Origin: Xestospongia bergquistia
Taxonomy: Eukaryota > Porifera > Demospongiae > Haplosclerida > Petrosiidae
Direction: 5' to 3'
DNA: 64,000 bases
Assembly: GCA_963965975.1 (NCBI GenBank)
Contig: OZ014412.1
Coordinates: 13,964,849-14,028,848 of the forward strand
Made by a program: the position numbers and the translations under genes. The notes under the pieces are model-generated. The model made no database searches and was not told where the DNA came from. It saw nothing but the letters and a program-made list of their open reading frames with translations. This document shows positions 53,701-60,406 of this stretch, in pieces; positions within the stretch are counted from its first letter, which is position 1, and each line of letters starts with the position of its first letter.

Positions 53701-56700
53701 TTTAATGCACATCTAAATACACTGATTCTTAAAGAAGATACCACATATAATCCTGGATTGGTACTTGTATCATTATGTGATTGTGACAAAGAGCAACTTT
53801 AAGACATGTATAGACAAATTTGAAGATTATGCCACTGTCTTATGCAATGTCCAAGAATTATTGTCACTGAAATAACATGGAATGACTTACAATTAAAAGG
53901 CCATTTTTGTTGTTTACAATAGATTTTTGGTTTTTGTGATTGAGTAGCTATTTGTGAAAGACACAAATATGAAACCTCTCACAAAGTTTTACCTTTGTGT
54001 TAAAACAAGTTACAGAAATGACACAGAAACAAATAATTATTGTTAGCAATCTTTTAATAATCTGGAGTAGTAAGTTATTTAATAGAAGATATTTTTAAAC
54101 ACTCAACTTTAGTATAATTGAAGATTTCACATTTGAAGTATAGTAATTACATTATAAACTACAAACAAATCACCAGATATTTAATAAGATTTTAAAGGAA
54201 TCCTCGCTGCTGATTGATTTAACTATTTGTTATTGGTAACCTAACATTACCAGGTTATAATGCCACTATTGGTAAGGATGAGTTACTGAAAGCTTCAAAG
54301 TAACCACCTAGCAACAAATTATTTGATGTAATTTTTGGTGCACGCTAAAGAAGTGGTTATGAGGGGATCGTCGGTGTTCGCCTACTTGAAGTTTAATAAT
54401 ATAAGGTTTGCCTACGGTACAATATTTCCAATTAATAGAAATTTTGAATTTATCATTGATACATATAATTCCAAAGATTTGATTAAATCTTGTTATAAAA
54501 TGCATAACGAGTTGCTAGACTTACCTAAATTTCATAAGGTCTATTGACTTCTAGGATCAATTATGCACCAACCAAAACGTACTTTGATGTTTTAGCAAAT
54601 GTATAGATAATTGGAACATAAATTTTAGTCTGACAAGTTCTTTTACTTCAGAGAACATTTCTTATTGAACAACTACTAAATGAGGAAGAACATTACTTTG
54701 TATGAAGGTCACAGATATGTAATCAACAGGAAAGGAGGACATAAAAGGATATTTTGGAGATAGAGCAACAGAGAATGTACAGAGTCACTAACAAAATTAA
54801 AAGTCAACAAAAGGACCATAATTATCAAGGAAATCAAGCTAGTTGAAAGGATAATTATTCAACTGAAGCAAGCTACTAAGGAGACTTGATATCATGAGAA
54901 AATGCAAGAACAATCAATCACTCGGACATTAGCACATTTTAAAATCTTTAATCATGACTTTTCTGAAAGTTGCTATCCTCGTAATTTGTAAATTCAAAAT
55001 GTTTGGTAAATTAGAATTACGGTATCAATAAGATTAACACGCAATATTGTATTAAAATTCCAATGGGCGAACTGAGATTGTTCGTGTCAACTAACAAAAC
55101 TTGTGTAGTACGTAGTAAGAACGAGTAAAAGTTATCACATTGCCTACGAGGATGTCTACGAAGCCAATATTTGGTCATCTGGATCGGTTTAATCCCGAGG
55201 AAGAGTCACTGTATTTCTAAGCATATATAGTTGGCTCAAAGAACTATGCTCTCTTATGAGCTGCCCACTAAACATAGTGACTGTTTAGAAGTTTGTCACA
55301 CCTCAAGCGATGGTAAAGATAAATTGTTGCTAGTGAAATATAAAGAAGTCACAGACAAGTTGGACACAAATTACTCAACATGTGGCTAAACAGGAGTTGA
55401 AGAGAAATCCAAAATCCAATTTATGGAGACCTCAGCCTGTACCCTCACTCTTAAAATGTCGAGCTAGACAGGTTGCCATCATTGGGCAAAATTGACCCTG
55501 TAAATTATAGTAAGTGGGAAGCATTTTTTGTAACTGTTATAAAAACACAATGGAAAACTACCCCTGTGTGGTAGTTATAAAATAATGATCAACCAAGTAC
55601 TTGATGTGGACCTATATCTATTATCAAAACCAGATGATCATTATATGTTATTAGGTAAATTCACTGCTTTTGATATCTCTCTGGCTTATTAGCAATTATT
55701 TTATTCAGTTGCCATTTGCAGTGTCATCGTCACATGACCTGCTTTAAAGACAATGGACTTTATCACTGAAGGAGTATCACAAGCAATTTGTTACATCACA
55801 GATATCTGCATTGCTGGTGCAAATCATGAAGAAGATCTCCACACAATGACGTCTAAAAACCCATGGTAAAACAATAAAACAGACAAAATGTAAGTTATTC
55901 TGTGAAAGAGTTGAGTGCTTTAGTCATGTGATTAATGTAGGAGGTTACATGCTAAGAATGACAAGGTTGATGTTATTTTATATCCTCACAAACCACAGAA
56001 AATTCTGGAGTATTGTTCCCTTCTAGGGCTAAATATTTATTATGGAATTTTTTTAATAATTAGACAAAATATTACAAACTTCCAAAAAACCTATTAAGAA
56101 ATGATTGAAGTAGGAGTAGTCTACACTATGTAACGAATCTGTAGATGCTGCTAGACAAGTACTAGAGTTATCAAAAGTTTTGGTATGTCATATTCAGGAC
56201 TGCTCACTGTTCTAGCAACAGAGGCCTCTTAATATGGTATTGTGTAGTCATTACCACTGTCTGAGAATTTTCATGAGCTATTTAGAGTATGTATGAACCA
56301 TTATGAGGATACAGCCTTTGTTATTAAGATATTATTAGATAGACGCTACAATGTAGCAAAATGTCAGACATGGTTGTAACGGATATTTGGTTCATGGACT
56401 GAATAAGTTATAGTCTTCGTCTTGGGGCTGTCTTGCCTTTATAAAATAACCTTTGTTCACTTCTGTCAATATTATATAAGCACTTAATGTCAGACTAAAG
56501 CTATGAATAAGATATTGAGTTTTAAATACAACAGACTCAAACCATATTTGAGCCTAAGCTGCTAAAAGTATTTATAGCTTAAAAATTAAATGTAAACTGA
56601 TACACAAGAATCACTAAAAGCACTACTGCAATGTCTAATATAACAACTTTCATGTGTAACAGAACTGTACTGATTACTAGATAGTGAGAATGAAGAGTAT

Positions 56701-59700
56701 ATAACATAAGTATTCTACTCCAGTAAACATAACTCATCAAATACATGTACTACAAGATTATGTACATGTACACGAACATCAAACTAAGAGTGTGCACTTC
56801 TTTATAGTGAAACATAAAGACACAATGAAGTGATTTGTTTATTACAATAGTACTTCCTTTTTTCAAAATGCTTACTATTAAATGATCAGTTCTTAATAGT
56901 GAAGCTAAACAACAGGATACACTGTTGACTTTAGAATGAACTAACTTGAAACTATAGCAATTTCTTAATAGCTTTTCTATAATTATTTTAAAGAGCTACA
57001 TTATATCACTCAAAAATAATAATTACTATTATATTACAATTGTTAGTGACAATACATTTTAATATATGACATAATAAAGAATATTAAATATTATATTCAC
57101 CTCAGTAATTAGTGAGAAATATTGATTGTGTGTGTGTATGTAACTAATTGAAACTTCAATGTAACTAAAGGGTTGTCTATTACTATTAGTATAACAGTGC
57201 CCATGTTACATGTGCTACCAGATCATGTACAAGGATCAGACAAACAGTCTGGATTTTCTAATAGTTACAACAAAAATACAATAGTTTAGTGACACCTTAT
57301 TTCCATATAAAAGTACATGTAGATCATCCAAAAATGCTTATAGTATAAGGAGAGATTCTATTGACATGCATTTCCATACAATAATCTATTAGACTAGTAT
57401 ATATTAAGGCATTCATATACATTGACAAATGTTTGGTGGCTTCCAGTGAGGTCATATTGTAATAAATAATATTCATGGTCAATGTGTTTTGATAAATTTT
57501 GTTAAAAGATCATTTAGTCTTCAAATTTCCTTCATTATAGATTCCTTATATATACACTTTATTATTCATCAAACTTACTACAAACATTATTTATATTTAT
57601 ATAGTTAGTCTCTGAATATGTTAACAATACATGTTTTGCTAATGAGCATATACACACAATATACTGGTTTAAAGTCTGTAGATAAAAAAGGTCAAAATTA
57701 ATTACTGTAAAAATAAAAAAAACCAGGAAACCTGTTGAGAAAAAAAATAATTTTGCAAAATTTTCAAATGTAAAATAATTTTTGTCAATTAACAGTTAAT
57801 ATATAAGTGTAGCATGCGTATAGCAATTTATTCTGATGAATGAAATACCAATGAAATTTGTGTCCAATCCTGTCACTAAGTAAATAAGGTAATTTTCATA
57901 TTATATCAAGGACTCTTAAAATATGTCTGCTGATACAATCTCAAGTTAGAATATCAAAATATTTAAGGTCATTTAACTGTCTAATAATAGTCTTCCCTTC
58001 ACTTAGAGAGAAAAAGTTTTGGGCCTAGCACATATTGGGCGTGTACAGCCTGTAAAAATGATGCAAACCACAGAAATGTCATCTGTACTTCTACAATCAG
58101 TTCATATAACAACAGTCATTTTATATTTTTCACTTATTTAACAGGTCTTTAGTTCTAAGCATGCTCTACCCACAAACACATTCCTGCTATATAGGTCCTA
58201 TATGTTCATGTCTCTAGATTCATCCACTCTAAGCTAAAGGACTTTAACACCACATTAGTCAAATACTTTATAAAATCTTAGTTGTTGCCAATTTCTCACT
58301 ATTACTTGTCCAGACAATCTAAAGTCCAATATGACCTTTAGTAAGTAATACCTCTCTAGCTAAGAGACTTCTAACGTTATTTACTGTACCAATATATATT
58401 TATTCTGTATATATATTAGTATTATATATTTAGCAATCGTACAATATACTGATTTAACCTCTGAATATAAAAAGGTCACCCTTCTTAAAAATTACAAACT
58501 TAATCTTATTCATAGTCATAATTTTTTAATTGAATAATTAGTAGGTTATGAATTTGTTATCATAGAACAAACAACTTAGGCAATTTTGTAGAGACGTCAG
58601 AAAAATTTTAAGTTTTAAAATAAACTTTGGCTAAATTAAACAAGTGAAGTTATTTCTTCTGCCTTAATTAAAACATTGGAAGGACAAATTTAGGTAAATG
58701 ATCATTTTACCAAATGATCATTCCAATATATTACCACAATGTTTCTAATGATACAATTAATTGTGTGTGATAAATTTGGTGACTACTTTAATAATATGGA
58801 AGTGTTTAAAATTGTAGTGTAACACATTTATTGAATTGGTATGAACCAAACATAATTTGGAAGACATGACTTTACATACTCTTATTATTAATATAGACCA
58901 TAATATTATGATACAACATTGTGATAACTACCTGATGTATATAATTTTCACTTCATTTGTTGTATGTAATGCAACTGATAAATTAACTCCAAACCTTTTT
59001 GACACAAGTATATTATTATGTTAGTGACTTTGTTCACTATTCTGTTTATATATGAGTATATAAAATATAAAAAAAATATAATGTTGTTGTTTGTCATATA
59101 TAGTTTGGAATACAACAAACCTAAGGACACTCTATAAAAATAGATTATAGTTATGTATATAAACAACCTGTTGATGTAATTATAATCAAGGCTTTTGTTT
59201 TTACTCAAATTATATTTATCAGAGCTTTAGTAGCATTCTGATAGTTTGTATGAGTGGATGAATGTGGATTTAATGTAAAATCTTGCAATGAATAAAAAAT
59301 ATATATTTTATAAAGGCCAAATTAAGTGCAAATTAATAAAACGAGATAAAACAGATAAGGGAAAAACTCACACACTCTTGCTTAAAATGTGACAACAATC
59401 TGTATTATTAAATTTAGACCATCCCATATATTATCGTTCAATTAAAATCACATTATAATAGTTAGAACTAGAAACTTACATTGCTTGAATTATGACAGTT
59501 TACGTCAGCACCTTGATTAATAGCAGATATGACTTGTTCAATGTTTCCACCAACAGCTGCCCATAACAGTTGTTTATTCTATTATAAAGACAGATATGTA
59601 TATTCAATAAATGTGAGATTATAGAATGACTCATTATAACTCAAGGAGTATCTTTTAGAAAGTACATAGGTATATGACATAGTAATAATAAGACTTACTA

Positions 59701-59716
59701 AGTCATCCTGAGACAT
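21535..59716 (-). CDS. ankyrin-ROC-COR-(Death)x3 protein, DAPK-like without kinase
   Basis: Twelve exons can be joined with compatible phases: 59716-59699, 59578-59480, 39810-39712, 30593-30495, 27007-26944, 26713-24969, 24876-24423, 24368-24309, 24263-24018, 23831-23706, 23216-22944 and 21743-21535. They give 1164 codons including the TAG stop. Order: ankyrin repeats (residues about 7-126), a ROC-type GTPase (P-loop GPPCVGKTS at about 156-164, DSGGQ at about 344-348, GTYYDK in the G4 slot at about 433-438), a COR-like region to about 708, a beta-rich part to about 880, and Death domains at about 881-961, 1004-1094 and 1095-1163. DAPK1 shares ankyrin-ROC-COR-Death but has an N-terminal kinase; none is seen here. 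A role as a GTP-controlled scaffold in cell-death or immune signalling is inference from the domains. All exons lack internal stops and splice sites are canonical, so the gene looks intact. The three most 5' introns are swollen by transposons. Confidence 0.8.
22944..23216 (-). CDS. exon 11: Death domain 2
   Basis: Encodes LLRLLFPINGKWQEIGDLLG, then MSKMLQSWLDNEPTPTTWDN and ILDVIEGPLQKKALSDEI, a second Death domain. It enters in phase 1 and ends at ATAA|GTAAGC in phase 1. If that donor were ignored, the frame would stop within five codons. Confidence 0.8.
23452..23831 (-). CDS. exon 10: linker with SH3-like continuation
   Basis: The exon starts DSENPIPISSSL and reaches VMFSYAAEQDDEVPIKKG. A donor AAG|GTAACA at 23706/23705 splices in phase to the next Death exon (23216). 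If it is not used, the frame stays open to a TAA at 23452-23454. The extra sequence completes an SH3-like pattern: VMFSY in the ALYDY slot, DDEVPIKKGNII in the DELSFKKGDII slot, and a GFSFSYHQY end like GLFPSNYV, though without the usual WW. The gene could therefore make two C-termini: Death-Death, or SH3-like. This is inference from frames and splice sites. Confidence 0.55.
24018..24263 (-). CDS. exon 9: Death domain 1
   Basis: Encodes a six-helix Death-domain pattern: IPDWYTLGIYLGF, LKRIKED, MITKWLSEG, ALIKAIRDMKLHSIAD. The W..LG..LG and final AI..M...IA signatures are those of the family, which makes homotypic protein contacts. Acceptor TATAG and donor GTATTG. Confidence 0.8.
24309..24876 (-). 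CDS. exons 7-8: region between COR and first Death domain
   Basis: Exon 7 (24876-24423) begins GVFPAVVVGLVSRKEKPQFY and continues with alternating hydrophobic strands (VDLFGSVLLVDRFYWIEVYY) and LRQVICEAI, reminiscent of the end of COR and the beta-rich piece that follows it in ROCO proteins. Exon 8 (24368-24309, 60 nt) is a short proline-containing linker. Phases 0/1 and 1/1 fit their neighbours. I do not recognise a separate named domain. Confidence 0.7.
24969..26713 (-). CDS. exon 6: ROC GTPase and COR-like region
   Basis: One 1.7-kb exon. After a short linker it carries the P-loop GPPCVGKTS, a long acidic/Ser-rich insert of about 160 residues, then ILDSGGQPQFADVSRAFVRG (switch II), MIIGTYYDK (G4 position) and a following COR-like stretch with VPIPVRYYMFEMRL, MDYRDVVKSIKYLHSM and VIFTNPQYLLDML. 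The G4 motif departs from NKxD, as in many ROC proteins. The insert between P-loop and switch II is longer than in vertebrate DAPK1. No stop or frameshift is seen. GTP binding is very likely; catalytic rate cannot be judged. Confidence 0.85.
26944..27007 (-). CDS. exon 5: half ankyrin repeat
   Basis: 64 nt encoding DGKTALDLAIYNEVLRVLTDA, the first half of a capping ankyrin repeat. It ends in phase 1, which fits the next exon (26713), where the joined codon reads lysine. The donor is GTATGT. Confidence 0.8.
27498..27700. mobile_element. foldback MITE with about 38-bp inverted repeats
   Basis: The left arm TTGATAAGTGACTTTCGCGG continues GGTTAAAATAGTTAAATA and returns as its exact reverse complement at 27663-27700. 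The element is about 200 bp, flanked by TA on each side, which suggests a Tc1/mariner-type non-autonomous element. The interior is (ATT)n-rich. It lies about 500 bp upstream of exon 5, outside the gene's coding parts. Confidence 0.75.
28720..29400. repeat. intron duplicate, copy A
   Basis: A diverged repeat shared with 31930-32720 and partly with 39100-39420. Shared blocks include 'tgtacaaaaagtcata', 'actgcataaatggactgtct' and 'agcatattaatatgtcttag'. On the minus strand it lies downstream of ankyrin exon 4, just as copy C lies downstream of exon 3. Confidence 0.75.
29695..29949 (-). other. possible retroelement remnant with NPGP motif
   Basis: A minus-strand frame starts MLFIFALDIADNPGP, close to the 2A-like D(V/I)ExNPGP motif known at the start of some invertebrate non-LTR retrotransposon proteins, though the glutamate is replaced by alanine. 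The rest of the frame is not recognised and there is no reverse transcriptase nearby. Chance is possible. Confidence 0.25.
30495..30593 (-). CDS. exon 4: ankyrin repeat
   Basis: 99 nt, phase 0, acceptor TTTTTTAG and donor GTTAGT. The peptide reads NKTTPLHDAASNGRTEVV then TLLVNNGANLDSVDK, a full ankyrin repeat. Flanking intron sequence is related to that near exon 3, which points to exon-plus-intron duplication. Confidence 0.85.
31930..32720. repeat. intron duplicate, copy B
   Basis: Diverged copy of 28720-29400, with the same order of shared blocks and some internal insertions. No ankyrin exon is found next to it on the upstream side, where piggyBac copy 2 begins at 33251. Confidence 0.75.
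33575..34642 (-). pseudogene. piggyBac copy 2 transposase, C-terminal part
   Basis: Reading leftwards from the Gypsy border come a YNPDKQIAID-type motif with a stop in place of the glutamate of 'DES', FKGRVSF, GYYVLSDSKTGYMHNL, YDLYTDKFYTS (34233-34562), a KLDQLMAYYSF block (33931-34122) and the cysteine finger RRDCVVC...CQTC (33603-33926). A stop replaces a finger cysteine at its end. Several frameshifts separate the pieces. A further piece lies beyond the Gypsy element at 38906-39065 (FLEIVSSRF, then MLHFG in another frame). Confidence 0.85.
34643..34808 (+). repeat. 5' LTR of Gypsy element
   Basis: 166 bp, TGTAGTAACTT...TTACAACA. Two bases shorter than the 3' LTR ('ta' missing near 34680). 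Confidence 0.95.
34834..35520 (+). pseudogene. Gypsy gag with CCHC knuckle, broken
   Basis: The start at 34834 gives a peptide beginning MAALFSGLLEPFDPS and continuing with YIQRFELFV. The frame is lost near 34935 and regained near 34940 and 35060-35350 (LRKLAACCNFKKASLDETLC). A zinc knuckle of the C-x2-C-x4-H-x4-C type (CHNCGKTGH...C) lies at about 35443-35495 in another frame. At least two frameshifts and several stops prevent a full product. Confidence 0.85.
35608..38711 (+). pseudogene. Gypsy pol: protease, RT, RNase H, integrase, disabled
   Basis: Protease: the catalytic DTGAS slot reads ETGAS (codon 35689-35691 is GAG). Reverse transcriptase: VPYSLRDKV, WATSIVPVVKSD, RICGDYKVTVN, FKLDLSLAYQ, then a TGA at 36478-36480. 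The YxDD active site is written YINN at 36523-36534. A TAG at 36979-36981 interrupts RNase H (CDAS|YGLGAVL), and a frameshift follows near 37185. Integrase has LHDTHPG, CNMC, HIDHAGP, VVIDAYSKW and SDNGSGF, with a stop at 37883-37885 and a frameshift near 38000. A C-terminal region runs to 38711. Both the protease and RT centres are mutated, so this copy cannot work by itself. Confidence 0.9.
38733..38900 (+). repeat. 3' LTR of Gypsy element
   Basis: 168 bp, TGTGGTAACTT...TTACAACA, directly after the polypurine tract. Near-identity to the 5' LTR marks a relatively young insertion. Confidence 0.95.
39100..39420. repeat. intron duplicate, copy C (truncated)
   Basis: Shares 'cctggtatatt', 'aaaccatttaact' and the following 150 bp with copies A and B. 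It lies about 300 bp downstream of ankyrin exon 3 on the minus strand and is cut off by piggyBac copy 2. Confidence 0.65.
39712..39810 (-). CDS. exon 3: ankyrin repeat
   Basis: Exactly 99 nt, phase 0, flanked by AG and GTAAGT. The peptide GNNTPLHYAAYFGYSDTAHT... and ...LIKAGASLDAINT is a textbook 33-residue ankyrin repeat (TPLH.AA..G, LI..GA). It stands alone between a 20-kb and a 9-kb intron. Confidence 0.85.
40264..40605. mobile_element. piggyBac MITE related to copy 2
   Basis: The left terminus CCCTTAGAGGACGACGCC and right terminus GTGGTCCTCTAAGGG are imperfect inverse copies and match the end of piggyBac copy 2. The interior keeps only end-adjacent sequence ('ggtatgtttgtt', 'aaggtgggcg'). 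The flanking tetranucleotides are ACAT and ATAT rather than TTAA, so the duplication has mutated or the element entered a non-canonical site. Confidence 0.75.
41832..42612 (+). mobile_element. IS630/Tc1-type MITE nested in piggyBac copy 3
   Basis: Inverted ends TACCATGTCCGAGTTGAGA and TACCGTGTCCGAGTTGAGA are flanked by TA at 41830-41831 and 42613-42614. The interior matches both edges of the longer element at 47195-48408: the N-terminal transposase start (41973-42110, GKRLRAQTKEVVVNVYGYFE) is fused directly to the 3' non-coding end, so the whole catalytic part is deleted. Confidence 0.88.
42805..44977 (-). pseudogene. piggyBac copy 3 transposase, decayed
   Basis: The start exon 44977-44892 (MALTTDDVIARVFSDESDVS, acidic) ends at a GTAAAT donor. 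A second part from about 44415 is Arg-Gly rich (GQRYGRGRGSGGM). Then come LKMLVDGTNEYA, NEMRAVSAIIINMG, FCHDVLSQNRFEEI and MLHIPEK (44179-43853), LSIDETIIGFKGRVSF, IYADRFYSS (43850-43492), and QSMGGVDKADQYAVYYSF and VKWWRKLMF (43258-42947). The finger CLIC...CRTC...C ends near 42805. Catalytic-region motifs are all present, unlike copy 1. TGA codons break it at 43853, near 44383 and three times at the finger (42941-42905), and frameshifts lie at about 43260-43490. Confidence 0.88.
44739..44776. repeat. (TA)n microsatellite
   Basis: An uninterrupted run of TA repeats inside piggyBac copy 3, in the gap between its first and second transposase exons. Confidence 0.9.
46354..46938. mobile_element. 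partial second copy of the piggyBac MITE family
   Basis: About 46360-46600 aligns with 40285-40495 and with 33270-33500 ('ttgctgatgaaacaa', 'accactatggtatgtttgtt'). About 46815-46935 aligns with the right part of the MITE ('acttataagaacaggtaaat', 'atgaaggtgggcg'). It is longer than the MITE (extra sequence at about 46560-46810) and lacks both termini: the left is cut at the MULE border, the right at the Gypsy fragment. Confidence 0.7.
46939..47194 (+). pseudogene. Gypsy gag-pol fragment with protease motif
   Basis: The frame reads KVSKKTSKGQA, then VYDLFSVRGKTNPIALTIHV and MELDTGASLSLISEDTYKS, the retropepsin start with its DTGAS active site. It resembles the protease region of the Gypsy element at 34643 but here the aspartate is intact. 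It is cut sharply at 47194 by an IS630-type element at a TA site. Confidence 0.8.
47195..48408 (+). mobile_element. IS630/Tc1-type transposon, longer relative of the 41832 MITE
   Basis: The left end (TACTCTGTTCTAGTTGAGAA) matches the MITE terminus and follows TA. Homology with the MITE resumes on the right through 'gaattgccatttgacagatggctga'; there the element is cut off where the ISL2EU element begins. The last 200 bp of the MITE, including the right terminus, are missing. Confidence 0.8.
47352..48170 (+). pseudogene. IS630-like DDE transposase, internally deleted
   Basis: The N-terminal part (MMPAGKRLRSQTKEVVVNLY and DYFEEL, then AIRRKIYHLYWGNEHVTL) has the helix-turn-helix look of IS630/Tc1-like transposases. 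A junction near 47710 drops the centre that would hold the first catalytic aspartates and rejoins at MQDWLQAKGVEF in another frame. Then come ALKAELYSIIQRLKP, YVVDDIAAGAG, a likely short intron (GTAAGA to ACAG, 47846-47897), GHEVVQLPVAHCTLNPVDLAW, two stops and CAFNLFEVEQLVWEG. It cannot be active. Confidence 0.8.
48504..49980 (+). pseudogene. THAP-domain DDE transposase (ISL2EU)
   Basis: The start at 48504 gives MVHFCCVPGC, the first THAP cysteines. The frame then shifts near 48540 and continues with SNRSDRDCNFTHHRLPLKKK, WIYKIGRKE and RVCSQHF, completing the C2CH finger. A coiled coil (SMEEELKKVKRKLIQVEKDC) and FLGPSVNMLNYWHGSS follow, with a frameshift near 49067. LPPIEEFFLVLI is followed by TGA at 49213-49215 where arginine is usual. 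The DDE_4-type core reads HVIIDATEIFVEQP, SNYKNHNTYKGLVGISPSG, ISDKELTRRSGL, ADHGF and HVERAMEQIKN, which places the three acidic residues. The core itself is intact; the two frameshifts and the stop inactivate it as written. Confidence 0.88.
50127..51456 (-). pseudogene. SWIM-zinc-finger and YqaJ-nuclease protein (ISL2EU accessory)
   Basis: The first part (51456-51121) ends with the SWIM finger CGCPAGKGPHASCKH. The second (51124-50366) has HEAVAVKKY, VEKCGFIIHPEKGWLGASPDG. The third (50405-50127) has GVIEVKCPYTKRD and HNYYHQVQLQLYV. Together these are the GxxxE, LGxSPDG, ExKCP and YYxQxQ motifs of YqaJ/lambda-exonuclease-type viral-recombinase nucleases. Frame changes near 51122 and 50385 break the gene. 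A role in processing transposition intermediates has been suggested for the family; here it is inference. Confidence 0.85.
51531..54300. other. no intact gene; possible piggyBac-like remnant on minus strand
   Basis: Between about 53400 and 52470 the minus strand shows weak traces of a second piggyBac lineage: an acidic start-like peptide (EDGGFAEYCFDGSDDEFEDI at about 53360-53290), and farther on CGTIRRDRYFFHSS, followed after a stop by ALWQDTKP, resembling the 'CGTVR.NR' and 'W.DkrpV' motifs. All are short and separated by stops. The rest shows nothing recognisable. Confidence 0.3.
54335..54547 (+). CDS. unrecognised 70-codon frame
   Basis: Open frame with fairly protein-like composition (GSSVFAYLKFNNIRFAYGTI, FEFIIDTYNSKDLIKSCY). 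I do not recognise it. Splice sites that would link it to other exons are not evident, and it lies in the 20-kb intron of the ankyrin-ROC gene on the other strand. A transposon remnant is the likeliest source. Confidence 0.2.
   Translation: MVHAKEVVMRGSSVFAYLKFNNIRFAYGTIFPINRNFEFIIDTYNSKDLIKSCYKMHNELLDLPKFHKVY
55150..56640 (+). pseudogene. heavily decayed Ty3/Gypsy remnant
   Basis: Gag-like start (KPIFGHLDRFNPEEESLYF near 55155), a WRPQPVPS motif near 55420 like the RPVPYS of RT, FTAFDISLAY near 55660, then CKLFCERVECFSHVINVGGY near 55890-55950, which corresponds to the KC.F....V.YLGHVI segment. Many stops and frame changes separate them. No LTRs were found. This copy is far older than the one at 34643. 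Confidence 0.65.
56641..59479. other. intron sequence without recognised features
   Basis: AT-rich, no protein-like frame; the 86-codon frame at 58948-59208 (minus) is low-complexity and leads nowhere. This is the 5' part of intron 2 of the ankyrin-ROC gene. Confidence 0.45.
59480..59716 (-). CDS. exons 1-2: start and first ankyrin repeat
   Basis: The ATG at 59716 opens the peptide MSQDDL, ending at the donor GTAAGT (59698-59693). Exon 2 (59578-59480, 99 nt, phase 0 at both ends) encodes KQLLWAAVGGN...INQGADVN, a typical ankyrin repeat lacking the usual TPLH. A start upstream of this is not excluded, but the short leader before an ankyrin exon is plausible. The mobile element starting at 60099 lies only about 380 bp upstream, which limits the promoter to a small space. 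Confidence 0.75.
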
Positions 59717-60098
59717 TTTGAAAAGTGTAGTTCCTTCAGTTGACTTTTGAATTTAATATACCGAGAGGCGTCTAGGTAGCTGATGACATATTTGGTTATA
59801 ATAACTTTCATTGGAATGACAATCAACTGCATTATATCATTGATACATGTCAAGTATGAATGCTACAAGTTATTACCATGACTTATTTAGGTATATACAC
59901 TATGGAAGTACAGTAATGGCTATAATATACTTATTTGGATTAGACCAGTATTGTTCTCAACCTTTTAATTAACAGCTGGCTTACCTCAGGTATAAATATG
60001 CAACAACTTTATTACATGTACATTTAACTATTGCTTGAAATTTAGCGAACAATTTCATGAGCTGACTGATGAAAAACATGACATGATTTTATATATTA

Positions 60099-60230
60099 CA
60101 CTGTTAAAACAAGGGTGTACATTTACACCAAAATAGGTGTGCACCATACACTTTAAAAACTCTACCCCTAGGGTGTAAATCTAAGACTGATATTTACACC
60201 ATATTGGTGTATATCACAACTCTTTCAAGT
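60099..60230. repeat. CACTG terminus and subterminal fold-backs
   Basis: After CACTG come GGTGTACATTTACACC, AATAGGTGTGCACCAT, CCCCTAGGGTGTAAAT and TTTACACCATATTGGTGTAT: repeated direct and inverted GGTGTA units. The last hairpin recurs at about 8738. Such clusters are the expected transposase-binding platform of CACTA elements. Confidence 0.7.
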
Positions 60231-60406
60231 GTAAATTGGAAAATTATTTTAAAATTGAAATCTGTAACATTATTTTATTATATAAAACACTCAATATACT
60301 ACATACCTGTTATAATAAATAAACTATAATAAACTAATAAACTATACATTATATAAATAAAGTATAATAAAACTAAACTATAATAAACTAATAAACTATA
60401 CACTAT

